The position numbers and the translations under genes were made by a program. DNA of 64,000 nt from Porphyridium purpureum (lineage: Eukaryota; Rhodophyta; Bangiophyceae; Porphyridiales; Porphyridiaceae). The notes under the pieces were generated by a model that saw only the letters and a list, made by a program, of their open reading frames with translations, was not told the origin of the DNA and did not search any database. The first letter of the stretch is position 1; each line of letters begins with the position of its first letter. Location: assembly GCA_008690995.1 (NCBI GenBank), contig VRMN01000001.1:1054001-1118000 (forward strand), written 5' to 3'. Positions 39,101 through 49,391 of this stretch are shown here, in pieces.

Positions 39101-39667
39101 CTTTTTCTCAATCTTCTGCTCCTTGCGCAAGTTTTCGGCTGATGTAAACAGCGAGTCCGCCACCTCCCAGTTTTTCAGAATCAAGTTGAACCATGCTTTA
39201 GCTTCCCAGGCAAGGCTGTTCTCCAAAGACAGGTTCTGAGCCAGTGTGTAGTACTGGTCTGCTTGCATCATCTTACTGTCGTTTACCTTACCATCCAAAC
39301 TCGCCAAGGCGTCCATACACGCGCAATGGCCCAGCGCAACATACACTGTGATCTTCTGCTCCCTACTTAATTTGAGTTGTGAGGCGTCATCCTCGAGTGC
39401 CGCTAGCAACCGTGCCGCCCCGGTACGATTACCTGAATCCAGCAAGAACTTGACCGCCGCCGTCCATACCACAAACGGCGCGCGAGCGTCTCGCAGGCGC
39501 TGCACGGCTTCGTCCGGTTTCCACCGAATCAGATCCCATTCCAGAACGGCACTGTCACTCGAATCGGCTTCCTCGTCTACGGGGGATCCCAAGCCTCCGC
39601 GTAGTTCGAGGCCGTGTGCCTTCTCACCCACTGCGGCTCCCTCAGCGATCCCATTCGCGACACGCAT
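36116..39667 (-). CDS. CTR9: Paf1 complex subunit CTR9
   Basis: An 1183-residue TPR protein of the size usual for CTR9. The N-terminus has an aspartate-rich start, then many tetratricopeptide motifs from about 85 to 930, including the CTR9-typical blocks QADQYYTLAQNLSLENSLAW, CFLEGDVHAAKRHAARALEV and FYMESGMVEDARDCFQQIVTHP. After the repeats there is a long charged coiled coil (about 1010-1095) with Arg/Glu runs, and the C-terminus is an acidic, Ser-rich tail ending DSDEDLLKMLDEGDSD. CTR9 scaffolds the Paf1 complex that accompanies RNA polymerase II and promotes H2B ubiquitination and elongation. It is divergent from the ankyrin gene, 144 bp away. Confidence 0.95.
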   Translation of the reverse strand: MRVANGIAEGAAVGEKAHGLELRGGLGSPVDEEADSSDSAVLEWDLIRWKPDEAVQRLRDARAPFVVWTAAVKFLLDSGNRTGAARLLAALEDDASQLKLSREQKITVYVALGHCACMDALASLDGKVNDSKMMQADQYYTLAQNLSLENSLAWEAKAWFNLILKNWEVADSLFTSAENLRKEQKIEKKSLVLCTGKAALLMRKGEYKEAAEIIAGLIHEMRVPPGVWIALGYCLAYQAHYESAYQIMEFVANNATPGSRERTEALVAAATFQLREAAPCMLNPKGKAEGLRHAHVALECLIECVGPCEQLGIREDPRAPAMLAEVCFLEGDVHAAKRHAARALEVFELELAEAASNKDRQRQSAFSVTRHADIIFQYARALHATGDFTDAQARYREAIELVDTFNSLSVKRAAVAGSSAAAGSSNHALVGTDLAAVHPSARLNLALILLGSDPDGEEEAIQVLETLTEWYQKHLGEEFRSSIGKRALGVAYYSLACKKKIRLNESKALASEKAGGSSSKIAAAMVSERRKYDELRNKAMKFLCEGLDFSSAGDENEFIVSAEQGQRLVHYSALASYAMLLADARGVDKPEIALKYFEEAIEALGGIHEAPYQLICNAGALVGRSEPVRGLEMMRAAAIAAKRLPVSEVLVAHLAIVEYNICRLMEMSGHPEAMEAYEQFLVVYPNYPEAYTRLGCMYEKVANYEEAERYFREALKKAAELGSLCDQAKVVSNGFLIALQGKKKQYKALQHALEETVNKSGDAYSQIALICFLLDHLSSLEPKRKAKMLEQIGTRLYKVMKENPSNVLAVGALGCFYMESGMVEDARDCFQQIVTHPVAGAAAKVNLAHSQLETGIRILGEEMVAEEERNRLASASFDQATALYTEALQSFQDGSVEKVAGCTRLQLLYLLGRCHYRNGKYEQGIHCFQQCVHWAPQYLTVWFALALCLMEAAEILVRTHNQTLEGLRRGAMYFDRAMRIWNKLREGAKTTESQMGGPAGERWTRKHGQDADHCYQWCKAMARQANIKHSNALDAENVKQRARAAKQEQLQREENERKQREQEEHERAERERLEQMVRIEEVKAEVKRVQEDAMRQVGERVGGRRGSATAADGSEHGSDEEGGATPVPEKPKKRRKQAPRVKEAGAMGSSSRKKPRLRQEAVAGDASDSDEDLLKMLDEGDSD

Positions 39668-39811
39668 GACTCACGTTTCTTTCGTCCCTGCCCTTCCCGA
39701 TCGATTCTGGCACATAACCGTGAAACATGGTGGCGACGAAGGCAACAGTATCCGGTTTTCTGGAAAGCTTTTCATGGTGTTGTAGCGTGGCCCGGCTCTC
39801 GTCGGTTGGTG

Positions 39812-41095
39812 ATGGGACAAGTGGTGGATGGTCGGTCCGCACTCACTGGATACAATGCCGAAGAGGCGCTTATTTTGACTCACTGTCAGACTCGTTCGGG
39901 CGCTGTCTTGCAAGAACTGACGGCCAGGTTGCTCATGCGCTTGTATAAGGCTGTGTGGGAGGGAAATGCGACAGTGCTGCGCGAAATAAAGCACATCGGT
40001 GCCCGTTTCATTAATGTTGATGAGGAGGAAGAGGAAAGCGGCCTCACGCCTTTGATGCTAGCCGCTCAGCGAGGGTATGCCGATTGTGTTCGCGTTCTCG
40101 TGGATGAGTGTGGCGCGCAAGTCAATCTGGAAGTGCGTGGACACACGGCACTGAGCTTTGCGGCAGAAAATGGACATCCTATGTGCGCAGAGGCTCTTTT
40201 GACACGCGGTGCACATGTCGAGCCGTCTAACAATGCTCTCCAAAGCGCTCTCATGAGGGCGATCAAATCTGGCTCGGCAGCGTGCGTTCGTCTTCTACTA
40301 GAATTCGGAGCGGACGTGGAGAGGACAGACGCGACTCATACATCTCTTCTGATGTATGCTGCTGAGATGAAATTGCGCGAAAGCCTGGCATGTCTCCATT
40401 TGATGCTCAAACACGGTGCGAACGTCAGCGCACGGTGTGCCCTGGACCGGACGGCGCTTTTCCACGCGGTCGAATCGATCGAGAACACAAGTGCTCTTCT
40501 CGAGTACGGTGCGAAAGTTGATATTGTTGATCAGTGTGGCACCACAGCTTTGATGGAGGCGGCTTGTTCCGGTCAGGGAAAAGTCGTGTTGGCGCTCGTC
40601 AAGTACAACAACATCAATGCTCATGCGGTCGATCGAAGCGGGCGCTCCGCTCTGCACTGGCTCGCTCTCCGTGACAGTTATTTAGTGCCCGGTTCGACGG
40701 CTACATCGAGAACACAGGGGGATGGTTTCACGCGACTTGCTTATGCGCTGCTGCGCGCAGGTGCACCGCTGGACGGCGTCGACTGTCTTGGTAGGACTGC
40801 ATTGGATATCCTGGCAGGATGCGCCACTGACGGTGTAATCTTTGAGCAGCAATTTAACTTTCTTGCCTGCATGGGTGCCAACATCAATGTGGGCATTGCA
40901 AATCATCGCAAGCGAACGGTGCTTATGCGTCTCTTGTCAAACGGCTGCGAAGAAAATCTGAGCGAGGCTATGCGGCGGCCGATCTCCGCCGCCATTGAGT
41001 ATCCGATGGTCCTGTTCGGCAGCCGCCTGACCAGAAAGCATATTCAGCGCCTTCTTCTAGAGTTCCCGTTCGCGGAAGGGTATTCGGAAGAATGA
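39812..41095 (+). CDS. Ankyrin-repeat protein
   Basis: A 427-residue protein from the Met at 39812; the frame is open to 39614, but those codons overlap the CTR9 start. After a short N-terminus, seven or so ankyrin repeats run from about 60 to 330: SGLTPLMLAAQRGYADCVRVLV, GHTALSFAAENGHPMCAEALL, LQSALMRAIKSGSAACVRLLL, then further TALFHAVE-, TALMEAACSGQ-, SALHWLALRDS- and TALDILAG- type units. The C-terminal 80 residues lack repeats but keep helices, and end LLLEFPFAEGYSEE, reminiscent of a SOCS-like or similar helical tail, which I could not confirm. Ankyrin repeats bind partner proteins; the partner is not evident. Confidence 0.8.
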   Translation: MGQVVDGRSALTGYNAEEALILTHCQTRSGAVLQELTARLLMRLYKAVWEGNATVLREIKHIGARFINVDEEEEESGLTPLMLAAQRGYADCVRVLVDECGAQVNLEVRGHTALSFAAENGHPMCAEALLTRGAHVEPSNNALQSALMRAIKSGSAACVRLLLEFGADVERTDATHTSLLMYAAEMKLRESLACLHLMLKHGANVSARCALDRTALFHAVESIENTSALLEYGAKVDIVDQCGTTALMEAACSGQGKVVLALVKYNNINAHAVDRSGRSALHWLALRDSYLVPGSTATSRTQGDGFTRLAYALLRAGAPLDGVDCLGRTALDILAGCATDGVIFEQQFNFLACMGANINVGIANHRKRTVLMRLLSNGCEENLSEAMRRPISAAIEYPMVLFGSRLTRKHIQRLLLEFPFAEGYSEE

Positions 41096-41748
41096 AGAGC
41101 ATTGTTTTGGAACTTTTCCCTGACTGGAGGTGACTTGCGTTCACGATACTTCATTGACGTAGGGAGGGGCTCTTCGAATTCAACGAATTGCATGTTGTGC
41201 ATCTTGTCAGTATGCTGATGATTGGAATAGAAAGCACGTCAGAGACTCTGTCTGGTTCTCGCCATAGTGTCTAAGCAAACTGAACGTTAGCTATGCTCCG
41301 GACTCTGATGACTATATGGCATTAGACCACTTTACCACGTAGCTAACAACAGGAATTCCGTGCGTCTAGAGCAAACACGGCGACAAAGTCGCCAGACCAA
41401 TTATCGTTCCGAAGTATTACCACTCAAGTGGAAAGGCAGACCACAGTGATTTCAGGTGCCGGTCGCAGAGGCCGACGACACCGCATGGAGCCCGAGATGC
41501 CGGATGCGTGCAATGTCGAGTTGCGTCCGTGGGGTCTGCCCTGCTTCGCGGATGTGCCAACCCCACTCACTGAACACTAGCTGTACACATAACGCTCGAT
41601 CATCTGCGGGTACAGCGTGACCACATGGACAGTCCGTGCATTGCAGTACACCATAAATGCATCCATCGCGACGATTCCATGTGGAGGAGCAAGAAGTGTC
41701 GAAGGTTGCTCGGCGAGGAGAGCGATCGGACAGGCCGACAGTGCAAAC
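41096..41748. other. Spacer between ankyrin gene and ThuA-like gene
   Basis: A 653-bp spacer. A short purine run with GGAGAGCGA lies just before the ThuA-like start (about 41717). A minus-strand frame of 315 codons (41452-42399) runs through it into the ThuA-like gene and is a shadow. No other feature recognised. Confidence 0.4.
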
Positions 41749-42462
41749 ATGGAGAAACGCGTGCTGCTCTTCTTCAAGGCGACCGAGTATTACCATGAGA
41801 GTATCCCGGACGCCATCTGTGCGTTTCTTAAAATTGCGCGGCGCCATGGTATTGGCGCCACGGCCACGGATGACGCGTCGCTGTTCAAGAATTTGCAGCG
41901 CTCGAAGTACCAGGCTGTGGTGTTCGTGAGCAATTCTGGCGAGTTGTTCAACGATGAGGAAAAGGCAGGCCTCGTCAACTATGTGGAGGAACAGGGCGGG
42001 GCCATCCTCGGCCTGCACGGCGCGCTTGCGTCGTTCTTGAACGTTGTTGACCATTCCGGTGCAACGCCGGCTTCCGGGACGTGGGATTGGTATGGTGACT
42101 TGTTGCAGGCTTACTTTCGATCGCATCCGCCGATTCAAACTGGCGTTGTGAGGACAAACAAGTCTGGAATGGAGGCGCTGGGTATTTGTCTGCCTGCCGA
42201 ATACGAGCTTGAAGATGAATGGTACAACTACGACCGTAATCCGGCTCAAAATGCAAAAGTGACCGTGCTGGCCTGGGCCGATGAAAGCACGTATCAAGGT
42301 GGCGAAATGGGCGAGACGCATCCAGTGATCTGGTACCACCGATTCGGGCCTCGGAATAGCAAGGTATTTTTCACCGCCCTTGGTCATTTGGACTGGCATT
42401 ACAAATTGGAGTCACATGTTCATGTCCTTGAAAAGGCTCTTCTTTGGCTGCTGACCGAGTAG
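41749..42462 (+). CDS. ThuA-like (class I glutamine amidotransferase-like fold) protein
   Basis: A 237-residue protein from the Met at 41749 (44 codons upstream are open but unlike the family). The sequence matches the ThuA family: KRVLLFFKATEYYHESIPDA, YQAVVFVSNSGELFNDEE, GAILGLHGALASF, the WDWYGDL / HPPIQTGVV section, and HPVIWYHRFGPRNSKVFFTALGHLDW. ThuA proteins have the class I glutamine amidotransferase fold without the catalytic Cys and are linked to sugar metabolism in bacteria; the eukaryotic role is unclear. The His residues in GLHGA and TALGH are conserved in the family. Bacterial-type origin is possible, but codon use looks like that of neighbours. Confidence 0.82.
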   Translation: MEKRVLLFFKATEYYHESIPDAICAFLKIARRHGIGATATDDASLFKNLQRSKYQAVVFVSNSGELFNDEEKAGLVNYVEEQGGAILGLHGALASFLNVVDHSGATPASGTWDWYGDLLQAYFRSHPPIQTGVVRTNKSGMEALGICLPAEYELEDEWYNYDRNPAQNAKVTVLAWADESTYQGGEMGETHPVIWYHRFGPRNSKVFFTALGHLDWHYKLESHVHVLEKALLWLLTE

Positions 42463-42744
42463 CGCTTCTACTAGAACCGGCAGGGTGAAGGCGCATGACC
42501 TTGAGCCGCAACAGCCGAGGCCGCCGAAAGGTAAGGAACTTGAGTGAATGATACTTTACTTGACGCCGAGGCAGCACGATAACAATTTGTAGAAGTATGG
42601 AGCGGTCTGTGCGCTCCTTACGATAACAATTCATCACAGATTAGCGATTTCGTACGAATTACATTGGTTTGTTGTTATGAAAGAAAGCAAAGAATAAAAG
42701 AGGTCTGCGCGCCCGCGCTGCGAGATCATTCACGGGCAGCAAAC

Positions 42745-43692
42745 TTAGTAGGCGGCGAACGATTTCACCACGTTTTCGGTCTTGCAACCGAGCGCCTCAA
42801 ACTGCGGGACAATGCGATTAAAGTATTCAGACTTCATGTGATGTTCGGTAAGCGCCGTATCATTGATGTACTGCTCGTGCACATAAAACAGTCTCGGATT
42901 CTCTGCGTCGCGGGCGAATGAGTACGTGATGCAACCAACTTCACGCAAGGTCCAAACTGTGAGTTCCTTGATGAGAGGCAAAAACTTCTCCTCCGCCTCT
43001 TCTGGGACCTGAATCGTAACGTGCAGGAAGCAACGCGGCCCGGGCGTTTTCATCAGCTGCTTCTCGGTGTCCGCTGATGGCGACAGTTTCTCCGCGAGCA
43101 TCGGGTCCGGCTTGTTCTCGGCAGGCGTCTTGCGCGAGTCGAAAGCCGACGGTTTCGACCGAAGCAGGGGGTGCATGCTGCTATCACCATCTACGAACAC
43201 CGCCACCCATTCGGCTAGGCGCATCCCTGTGCGGCGGCACACGGCGCGATCGTAGTCGTTGCGCGGCTTCTTTACCACCCACCCTCCGTAATGCGCGGAG
43301 TGCAGGCGGTCCACATAATCTGTCACACCTGTGGTGAGCCACCCAAAATTCTGCAGAACAATTTGCATGCTCATGCACGCCAGCTCCGCGCCACCGCCCG
43401 CGGATCCGACGGACGAAAACACCATGCCAAACTTGCCGTCACATCGGTCCCAATTCTCGGCCGCAAAGTCGTCCCAGAACTTCTTCATTTTCCAGCTGAC
43501 CCCGCCCAGGTTTGTGGGCGTCCCCACTGCAAGTCCATCAGCCCAGAGCACTGCCTCCACTGCGTCCGGATCCTCCACCGACAGCAGCCTCACTGACGTG
43601 CCAGGCACGGACTTGGCCCCTTCCGCCACATACTCGGCCATCTGGCCCGTGCATGCCGTCAGCGTATCATACAACACCAGAATCTTTCCCAT
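42745..43692 (-). CDS. Fusion: flavodoxin-fold quinone reductase (WrbA/NQO-like) plus quinol monooxygenase (ABM)
   Basis: A 315-residue protein from Met at 43692 (five more codons upstream are open). Residues 1-165 match the flavodoxin-fold NAD(P)H:quinone oxidoreductases: MGKILVLYDTLTACTGQMAEYV (FMN phosphate loop), ADGLAVGTPTNLGGVSWKMKKFWD, and FSSVGSAGGGAELACMSM. Residues 222-300 form an antibiotic-biosynthesis monooxygenase (ABM, YgiN-like) domain: FLHVTIQVPEEAEEKFLPLI, CITYSFARDAENPRLFYVHEQY, HHMKSEYF. A Pro/Ser/Lys-rich linker joins them (170-220). In bacteria a quinone reductase (MdaB) and the quinol monooxygenase YgiN are encoded side by side; here they are one chain, which suggests a local quinone-quinol cycle. 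Cofactor and substrate are inferred from the families. No targeting signal is obvious. Confidence 0.85.
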   Translation of the reverse strand: MGKILVLYDTLTACTGQMAEYVAEGAKSVPGTSVRLLSVEDPDAVEAVLWADGLAVGTPTNLGGVSWKMKKFWDDFAAENWDRCDGKFGMVFSSVGSAGGGAELACMSMQIVLQNFGWLTTGVTDYVDRLHSAHYGGWVVKKPRNDYDRAVCRRTGMRLAEWVAVFVDGDSSMHPLLRSKPSAFDSRKTPAENKPDPMLAEKLSPSADTEKQLMKTPGPRCFLHVTIQVPEEAEEKFLPLIKELTVWTLREVGCITYSFARDAENPRLFYVHEQYINDTALTEHHMKSEYFNRIVPQFEALGCKTENVVKSFAAY

Positions 43693-45196
43693 CCTGAAGT
43701 GGCGCACTGTCTCACAATCTCTCCCTCTTCCTCTTTCGAACCTTTTTGCACAGTTGAGAATGCCTGAGCCACCTCTCGCTTCCGCCGCTCAGCATCGCTG
43801 CATCCCCCGCAGTTTAAATGCTGTGGCCGCGCGCGTCCCTCCCGTGTCCGGAACCACAAAAAAGCCAAACAAAGCCAAAGCGCCCACGTGGAAGGGTACT
43901 GCTGATCCAATGCAAGGGTGTACAGTATCATTAAAAAAGTGAATTTAATAAGGCGACCAAGATTAAAAACAATGGGGTACATGTCCACTGTACACGACAT
44001 CTTTCGCGAACGGCAGAGTTTTCGAATTTTCAAAAATTTGCGTGGTCGGCACACCGCAGCTCGATGAATGGCATGGCGGACGCAGTAGACGGACCACCTT
44101 ACAAGTCTTACGCGGTGCACGAGTCTGGTTTTTTGAAAAACCAATAAACCATGCGGACGATTGCGTGTTGGGCTTAGTGGTTTGCGCCTCGCAACGCGGA
44201 GGGTAGACGCGCTCACGTACTTGCTGCGTTGACTCCGCTCAAAAGTTGTAACGACGACCGCTGCACTGTATACCATTGAGCCAGTGTCCCACCAGATCAA
44301 TTTCAAATCTGGAGGGACGGACCGACATCTGCTGCCCTTTTTTCTTGGTTGGTTCTTGTTTTCAAACTTTAGGCGCAGCGCTGGACCAGACGTGCCGCGT
44401 GCACTGAAGAGAAGGAGAAGGGTGTGGGATCGAGGGACAAGTGGGAGCTGGGACGCCTGGCACGGGCCCCCCGCATAGCCAAGCGCCAGGCTCTGGATTG
44501 GTCGTGCATCAGGTTCAGAACTACGCCTGCCCCGGAGAGCGCACGCGGTGAGGCTGCGAACTCATCGCATCTCAGGAACGTGCATAACAGGCTACACTGC
44601 AACGCACTGTGCGCCTCGCCTCATTCTTCCTTCCTTTTTGTCCTTGCTTTTTTCCCTTTGACAAAAGGGAAAATCCGAAACGACAAACACGGAGCGTGGC
44701 GCATGCAGCACGTGCATCAAAACACGAGGCATTGCCACAAGCATAAACACTGCGCAGTGCAGACGTGCACACGCGGATCAGTCAACCAAAAGGGGGCCGC
44801 CGCGAGTGCTTTGCTACAACGACCAGGTCGTTTTGCTACTGGCGCGATATATTTTTGGACGGTGGCACACACGACGGACGGTTTCACGCGTTGAGTGGCA
44901 ACCTTCGCAGCAAGTGGGCATTTAAAGTCGGCACGCTGAGTGAAAAGTTTTTTTTGCTGCTGCAAACCGAGCCGGCGCAACAGCAAGGAGCAAGGGAGAA
45001 ACAGCCACGCGCGCAGGCTGTGGCCGAAGGCGGATGCATGCACAGCGCTGGGCTGACGGACTGGATTCAAAGTGTCGGTGCATGAGTGCTGGGCACAGGA
45101 CCAAACAAGCCGTGACGCAGCCACACTTGTCGCTCGTGTCGTTGCGCGGACGGAGGTGCACGCAGCCCGACAAACCAGGGAGTCGGACTGTATTCG
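43693..45196. other. 1.5-kb spacer with RNA-like structure
   Basis: A 1,504-bp divergent spacer between the quinone reductase fusion and the MYB gene. It contains a pyrimidine tract at 43709-43737 (GA-rich on the reductase strand), RNA-like hairpins at 44264-44318 (listed), and frames of up to 182 codons without a recognisable domain. The 600 bp before the MYB start are open in several frames but show no family. Confidence 0.45.
44160..44320. ncRNA. Candidate structured RNA (hairpin cluster, tRNA-like motifs)
   Basis: Two perfect stems are adjacent: CACTG/CAGTG (44264-44268 with 44282-44286) and GTCCC-A-CCAGAT / ATCTGG-A-GGGAC (44286-44318), an 11-bp stem with one A/A mismatch and a 9-nt loop (CAATTTCAA). 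The loop and 3' arm on the plus strand contain TTCAAATCTGG, like a T arm; upstream, GGGCTTAGTGG resembles an A box, and on the minus strand TGGCTCAATGG resembles one as well. A tRNA cloverleaf could not be closed. Could be a tRNA with unusual introns, a snoRNA-like RNA or a relic. Strand is not assigned. Confidence 0.3.
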
Positions 45197-48100
45197 ATGA
45201 GTCAGAATTCACACGCACCGACCGCGACAGGCCGGGAAGTGCATGGTCGTGCATCGGCATTGAAGATCGATTTACCCGCGGAGAATCGCAGTTGCGCTGA
45301 CTCGTTGTCACTGAGCGTCGGGGACCAGGAGTGCGAGCGCACGCCGGTGGCGCCGCTCTCAGCGGCACAAAGAGAAGCACTGCCAAGCGCTGCGGCGAAT
45401 CAGAATGCCAGCTCTGATCGTGAGAGTGAAGCAAAATTGGAGTCAGACGAGTCTGACGATGAGGATCCATTTGTTCAAAGCCGCGGGTTAGTTACACAGA
45501 GGGACTTGGACCTGCAGGCGGCACTCGTGAAAGCAGTAAGTGCAGAAGTCCGGAAACGAGTGCAAGATCTAAAGCGGCCAGTGACCCGCAAATCATCCAA
45601 AGGTGGGTGGACAGATGAAGAAGACGAAATGCTGAGGTTGGCGGTGGTGGCAAATGATTCCAAGAATTGGCGCAAAATTTCAGACTTCATGCCGGGGCGG
45701 AACGAAACGCAGTGTTTGCACCGCTGGCAGAAAGTTCTGAACCCAGAGCTGGTAAAGGGAACATGGTCTGTGGAGGAGGATGACAAGCTCAGAATGCTTG
45801 TGGGGCAGTACGGCTGTTCTAAATGGTCCGTTATTGCCAAGTATTTGCCTGGTCGCATCGGAAAGCAGTGCCGCGAGCGCTGGGTGAACCATGTCGATCC
45901 AAATGTTTTGAAGCAAGCGTGGACCGAGACCGAGGAGAATATTCTGCTGTCAGCCCAAAAGTGGCTGGGGAACAAATGGGCAGCCATTGCTAAATTTTTG
46001 CCCGGCAGAACCGACAACACGGTCAAAAATCACTTCAACTCGGCGCGCAGACGATACCAAACAAAGATTCGAAGCTGGCAGCGTAAAGTCGAGAAGGAAA
46101 GAAAACGAGTTGAAGGACTTACCGCAAACATGTCAGGAGGGCAAGGACAAATTGGAAGAGTCACCGCGGGTGGTGCTCAGCAGCATCCGGCATTGACCCT
46201 TAATCTCCCGCAGTTCCCTGCCCGAGACCCAACAAAATGTGAAAGGGATCTTGTGACAGAAGAAGAGGCGGAGGCGGCTCGGACGGCGATCGATCACGCG
46301 AGTCCACATAATGAAACCATCTTCCAGGCCATGATGGAAAAGCGCCGCAAATCGGATCCAACCTGGCCCGGTCCATTCCCGGGATCAAAGGCTGCCAGCA
46401 ACATTAGTGCCGCGGCTCCAGTGAACTCTTCGAACGGGCAAGGGAACGTTCATAATGCAAGCCTCCAAAGAGTAGCACAAGATGACACGATTTCTTCTGC
46501 ACCGGCTTTAGGCGCAATCCGCACTGCCACAGTCGACCGCAAGAACAAAGGTAAGAGTAAGAAGGTGGTCCGAGATGCAGCTCCCTTGCAAGAACCAGTG
46601 AAAGGCCACCTAGAGCATCACTTTGCGGCTTCGCAAGCAGGATTTTCATCTCCCTCGGAGCCGTCGCCCGCACACTTTCCGTATGGAAAGAGCCTCTCTG
46701 CAAATGGCTTGAAAGGTGCATCCATACAAAATCTTCATGGTAATTTCCCGCCATGGGTTCCCCAGGGACGGGAAGAGCAACGGCGACATGCATCCCTCGG
46801 TTCCGGCGCTGTTCTGGGCACCATCCCGGGAACTGTCAAGCAGAAGACCCTTGGAGTGGATCCGGCAACTGCGCAAGTCGCCGTGTTGTTTCATGCGCAA
46901 GGTGAAAACCTACCCGCAGATATGCCTGCTGACAAAGCGCATGAATTGTGGACAAGTGCTCTCCAAGCGCACCACGAACGATCAGAAGCCATACTGGGGC
47001 ACCCACTATGGGCTTTTCAACAGCGCGCGCAAGACACTGAGCTTGCTGGTACTTCGCCGAGGCCGTGTCGTTCACAGGTATCGAAGGGCACGGCCCTGGT
47101 TCCCGTACAGGCGAAGAGCAATATGACCAAAACGGTGCCCAAGAAAGGGTCGCTGAAGACAAACGGGCGTAAGAGGGCAAAAGGACAACAGGATGGTACT
47201 ATGCAGGAGCTGCATCTCAACTTGCCACCGCCACACCAGCAGCAACTGGTTAACCCGGCGTACTTCGTAAATCAAGCCGACGGATTAGGAGACTACTCCT
47301 ACGTTTACGCGGGTCACGTCGTGACTCCGAGTTTTCAGGGCTTACCAGTCATGCAAACGTATGCAGACGCGCCATCGTCAGCTACCATGGATCTGTCGTT
47401 TACCCAGCCAGATGTACAGCCAGGACAGGATTCGGAGACCATGATAGACCCTACCAATGCTCGCAAAAACAAGCGAACAGCTTCGAGCGGTACGAACACC
47501 GACCCTGCGGCAGAAAGGCCGAAACCTAAGCGCATCAGGAAGGCTAAAGCGGGGCCCAATGCTCACGGCAAGGGACGGAAGAGCAAGGCCGCTGTGCAAA
47601 AGGATCTTGAGGAAGCAGTGAAATCCTCTGATCGTGCACATGTAGAGATGCCGAGAGCTGAACTAGGAGAGCCAAGTGCGTGTTTCTCGGATATTCATCG
47701 TGACGCCGGCCATGGACAGGCGGCATTCACGGATTTTGTACCACGCTCGTTTTCGACGCCAAGGAAATTCCGGGAAGCTCTTGCGGCGCACGGTGCTGGG
47801 GAGGAAACGTATCAGGTGGAACAGACGCCAATGCAAGGAGCCCGAACTCCTATGAATGATCCGCTGTCAGCGCTTTTGTCACCAGCGGTGCCCAACATGT
47901 ACAGTGGTGCGACACCGGCTCAGAATAGTATGTCGCCAAGCATGTACCTTCGGTTTGGAAATTCGCCAACGCCTGCGAATGGAAAGTTCAGCACACCTAT
48001 ATCTGGAATGCGTAGGAACGGGCTTCCCATGGAAACACCAATGCAGCTATTTGCAAGTCCAAGTACGCATGGCGAGTTGGAGGCTTACTTTGCGTCCGTC

Positions 48101-48763
48101 GGTCTAGGCAAGGAACCTTCGTCCATTTTGAGACACGTGAAAACACCATCGTTTGATATGCTTGGCCTAGGGGCACCGTCAAGTTTAGAAAGAAGCACGT
48201 CTGAGATTGCGCGGCTCTATGAAGCCGCAAAGACGCCGATGCGACTGCTGGATTTCTCGTCGTCTCCGCTTCAGCCAGAGAAAGGTTCGGCTTCGGCTAT
48301 CCGCGGTGCAGAATCTCGAAAAACTGCTACAATTACGAAGTCGAAGCCGCCAGCCCGCGCTCCAGGGAACGGGCATGCCTGTGCCCACGGCGAGACTTCA
48401 AAAGTCGATGACGGCGCTCAGCAGCGCCATCATTTTTCGTACGAAACACCACTGGCCCAGAGATTATTCTCGGACAAGCCGGACGGATTCGGAATGTCAA
48501 AGTGCACAACTGCAGGCGAGAGTGGCCAGGAAGGAGGCGGAAGCACCGGACCGCTTGGCACGCGCCGTCAAGGCTCCCCTGAATTTCTTCCATTCTTTGA
48601 TATGGATGAGCCTAAACTTGGGGAATCTCCGGCTGGAGCAAGCATCCTGAGAAAAGCGCGGGGCAGGCGTTTAGAATGGACATCCCCGAAAGACAAGTCT
48701 GGGAAAGAAGACGAAGTCGAGAATGTATCGCTAAGCAAAGACATAGCTCGACAAATACTTTAA
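45197..48763 (+). CDS. Three-repeat MYB transcription factor (3R-MYB)
   Basis: An 1188-residue protein. R1, R2 and R3 lie at about 136-181 ([11 protein letters not shown]...[22 protein letters not shown]), 188-233 ([11 protein letters not shown]...[21 protein letters not shown]) and 240-286 ([11 protein letters not shown]...[21 protein letters not shown]), with the regularly spaced tryptophans of MYB repeats. 3R-MYBs bind MSA-type elements and control G2/M genes in plants and animals. The rest is disordered and Ser/Pro-rich, with many proline-directed motifs: [44 protein letters not shown] and SPKDK, suggesting CDK control. An Asp/Glu-rich stretch precedes R1. No leucine zipper or GAMYB domain seen. 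No intron. Confidence 0.92.
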   Translation: MSQNSHAPTATGREVHGRASALKIDLPAENRSCADSLSLSVGDQECERTPVAPLSAAQREALPSAAANQNASSDRESEAKLESDESDDEDPFVQSRGLVTQRDLDLQAALVKAVSAEVRKRVQDLKRPVTRKSSKGGWTDEEDEMLRLAVVANDSKNWRKISDFMPGRNETQCLHRWQKVLNPELVKGTWSVEEDDKLRMLVGQYGCSKWSVIAKYLPGRIGKQCRERWVNHVDPNVLKQAWTETEENILLSAQKWLGNKWAAIAKFLPGRTDNTVKNHFNSARRRYQTKIRSWQRKVEKERKRVEGLTANMSGGQGQIGRVTAGGAQQHPALTLNLPQFPARDPTKCERDLVTEEEAEAARTAIDHASPHNETIFQAMMEKRRKSDPTWPGPFPGSKAASNISAAAPVNSSNGQGNVHNASLQRVAQDDTISSAPALGAIRTATVDRKNKGKSKKVVRDAAPLQEPVKGHLEHHFAASQAGFSSPSEPSPAHFPYGKSLSANGLKGASIQNLHGNFPPWVPQGREEQRRHASLGSGAVLGTIPGTVKQKTLGVDPATAQVAVLFHAQGENLPADMPADKAHELWTSALQAHHERSEAILGHPLWAFQQRAQDTELAGTSPRPCRSQVSKGTALVPVQAKSNMTKTVPKKGSLKTNGRKRAKGQQDGTMQELHLNLPPPHQQQLVNPAYFVNQADGLGDYSYVYAGHVVTPSFQGLPVMQTYADAPSSATMDLSFTQPDVQPGQDSETMIDPTNARKNKRTASSGTNTDPAAERPKPKRIRKAKAGPNAHGKGRKSKAAVQKDLEEAVKSSDRAHVEMPRAELGEPSACFSDIHRDAGHGQAAFTDFVPRSFSTPRKFREALAAHGAGEETYQVEQTPMQGARTPMNDPLSALLSPAVPNMYSGATPAQNSMSPSMYLRFGNSPTPANGKFSTPISGMRRNGLPMETPMQLFASPSTHGELEAYFASVGLGKEPSSILRHVKTPSFDMLGLGAPSSLERSTSEIARLYEAAKTPMRLLDFSSSPLQPEKGSASAIRGAESRKTATITKSKPPARAPGNGHACAHGETSKVDDGAQQRHHFSYETPLAQRLFSDKPDGFGMSKCTTAGESGQEGGGSTGPLGTRRQGSPEFLPFFDMDEPKLGESPAGASILRKARGRRLEWTSPKDKSGKEDEVENVSLSKDIARQIL

Positions 48764-49391
48764 AGTAGCGAGATGCGCTTGCATTGAATCCGCTTGAAGG
48801 ATGGGGCAGTGGACGGCCGGAGTATCGAGATGTCTTCAAAAGAACGAATCAAGGTCCTACCTGCATCTAGAACACCCGATGTTCATCATGCTGAAGTATA
48901 ACCCGGTGAGAGGCGCATGAGGGTCCAAAGATGACTTTATTTGGTCTCTCGAAGGAATGGCTTCGACTGAAGACCAGCGCTTTGACGAAAGAGGAGTCTA
49001 GAGGCCAACAGAGGACCGACCGGAAGGAGCTGGCAAAGGAAGTCTGCTCCGGCGCTTGAGGTGGGTAGGGTAAAAGTAAGAATGGCGCAGAAGAATGTAA
49101 ATCGAGGAAACTGCTGACCAATTATTGGTTTATCCGACCCTGTCTCCTTCCATGTAGAAAAAAGTCATTTTACAGGGCTCTATTTGCGCGATTCATTCAT
49201 TCATGCAGCCATCAAAAGCGCACGTGTCTCGAAATACCGGGAAGATTAATAGCACCATACACATCATGCTTGTCATCGGATCACATGGCCGACCGCATCC
49301 TTGCGCCATGGTGTACGAGCGTCGACATCCGATTGTGTCCGGTCGCAGACGTTATGCTGTCCCAATCCACGTCTCGGACGCATCGAAGCGC
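48764..49391. other. Convergent spacer MYB / calmodulin
   Basis: A 628-bp convergent spacer. It holds the 3' ends of both genes and two copies of attcattc just before 49205. A plus-strand frame from 49203 runs antisense across the calmodulin gene and is a shadow. No other gene seen. Confidence 0.45.

Noticed and set aside
41452-42399. 315-codon minus-strand frame
   Set aside because: Antisense to the ThuA-like gene, which has clear family motifs.
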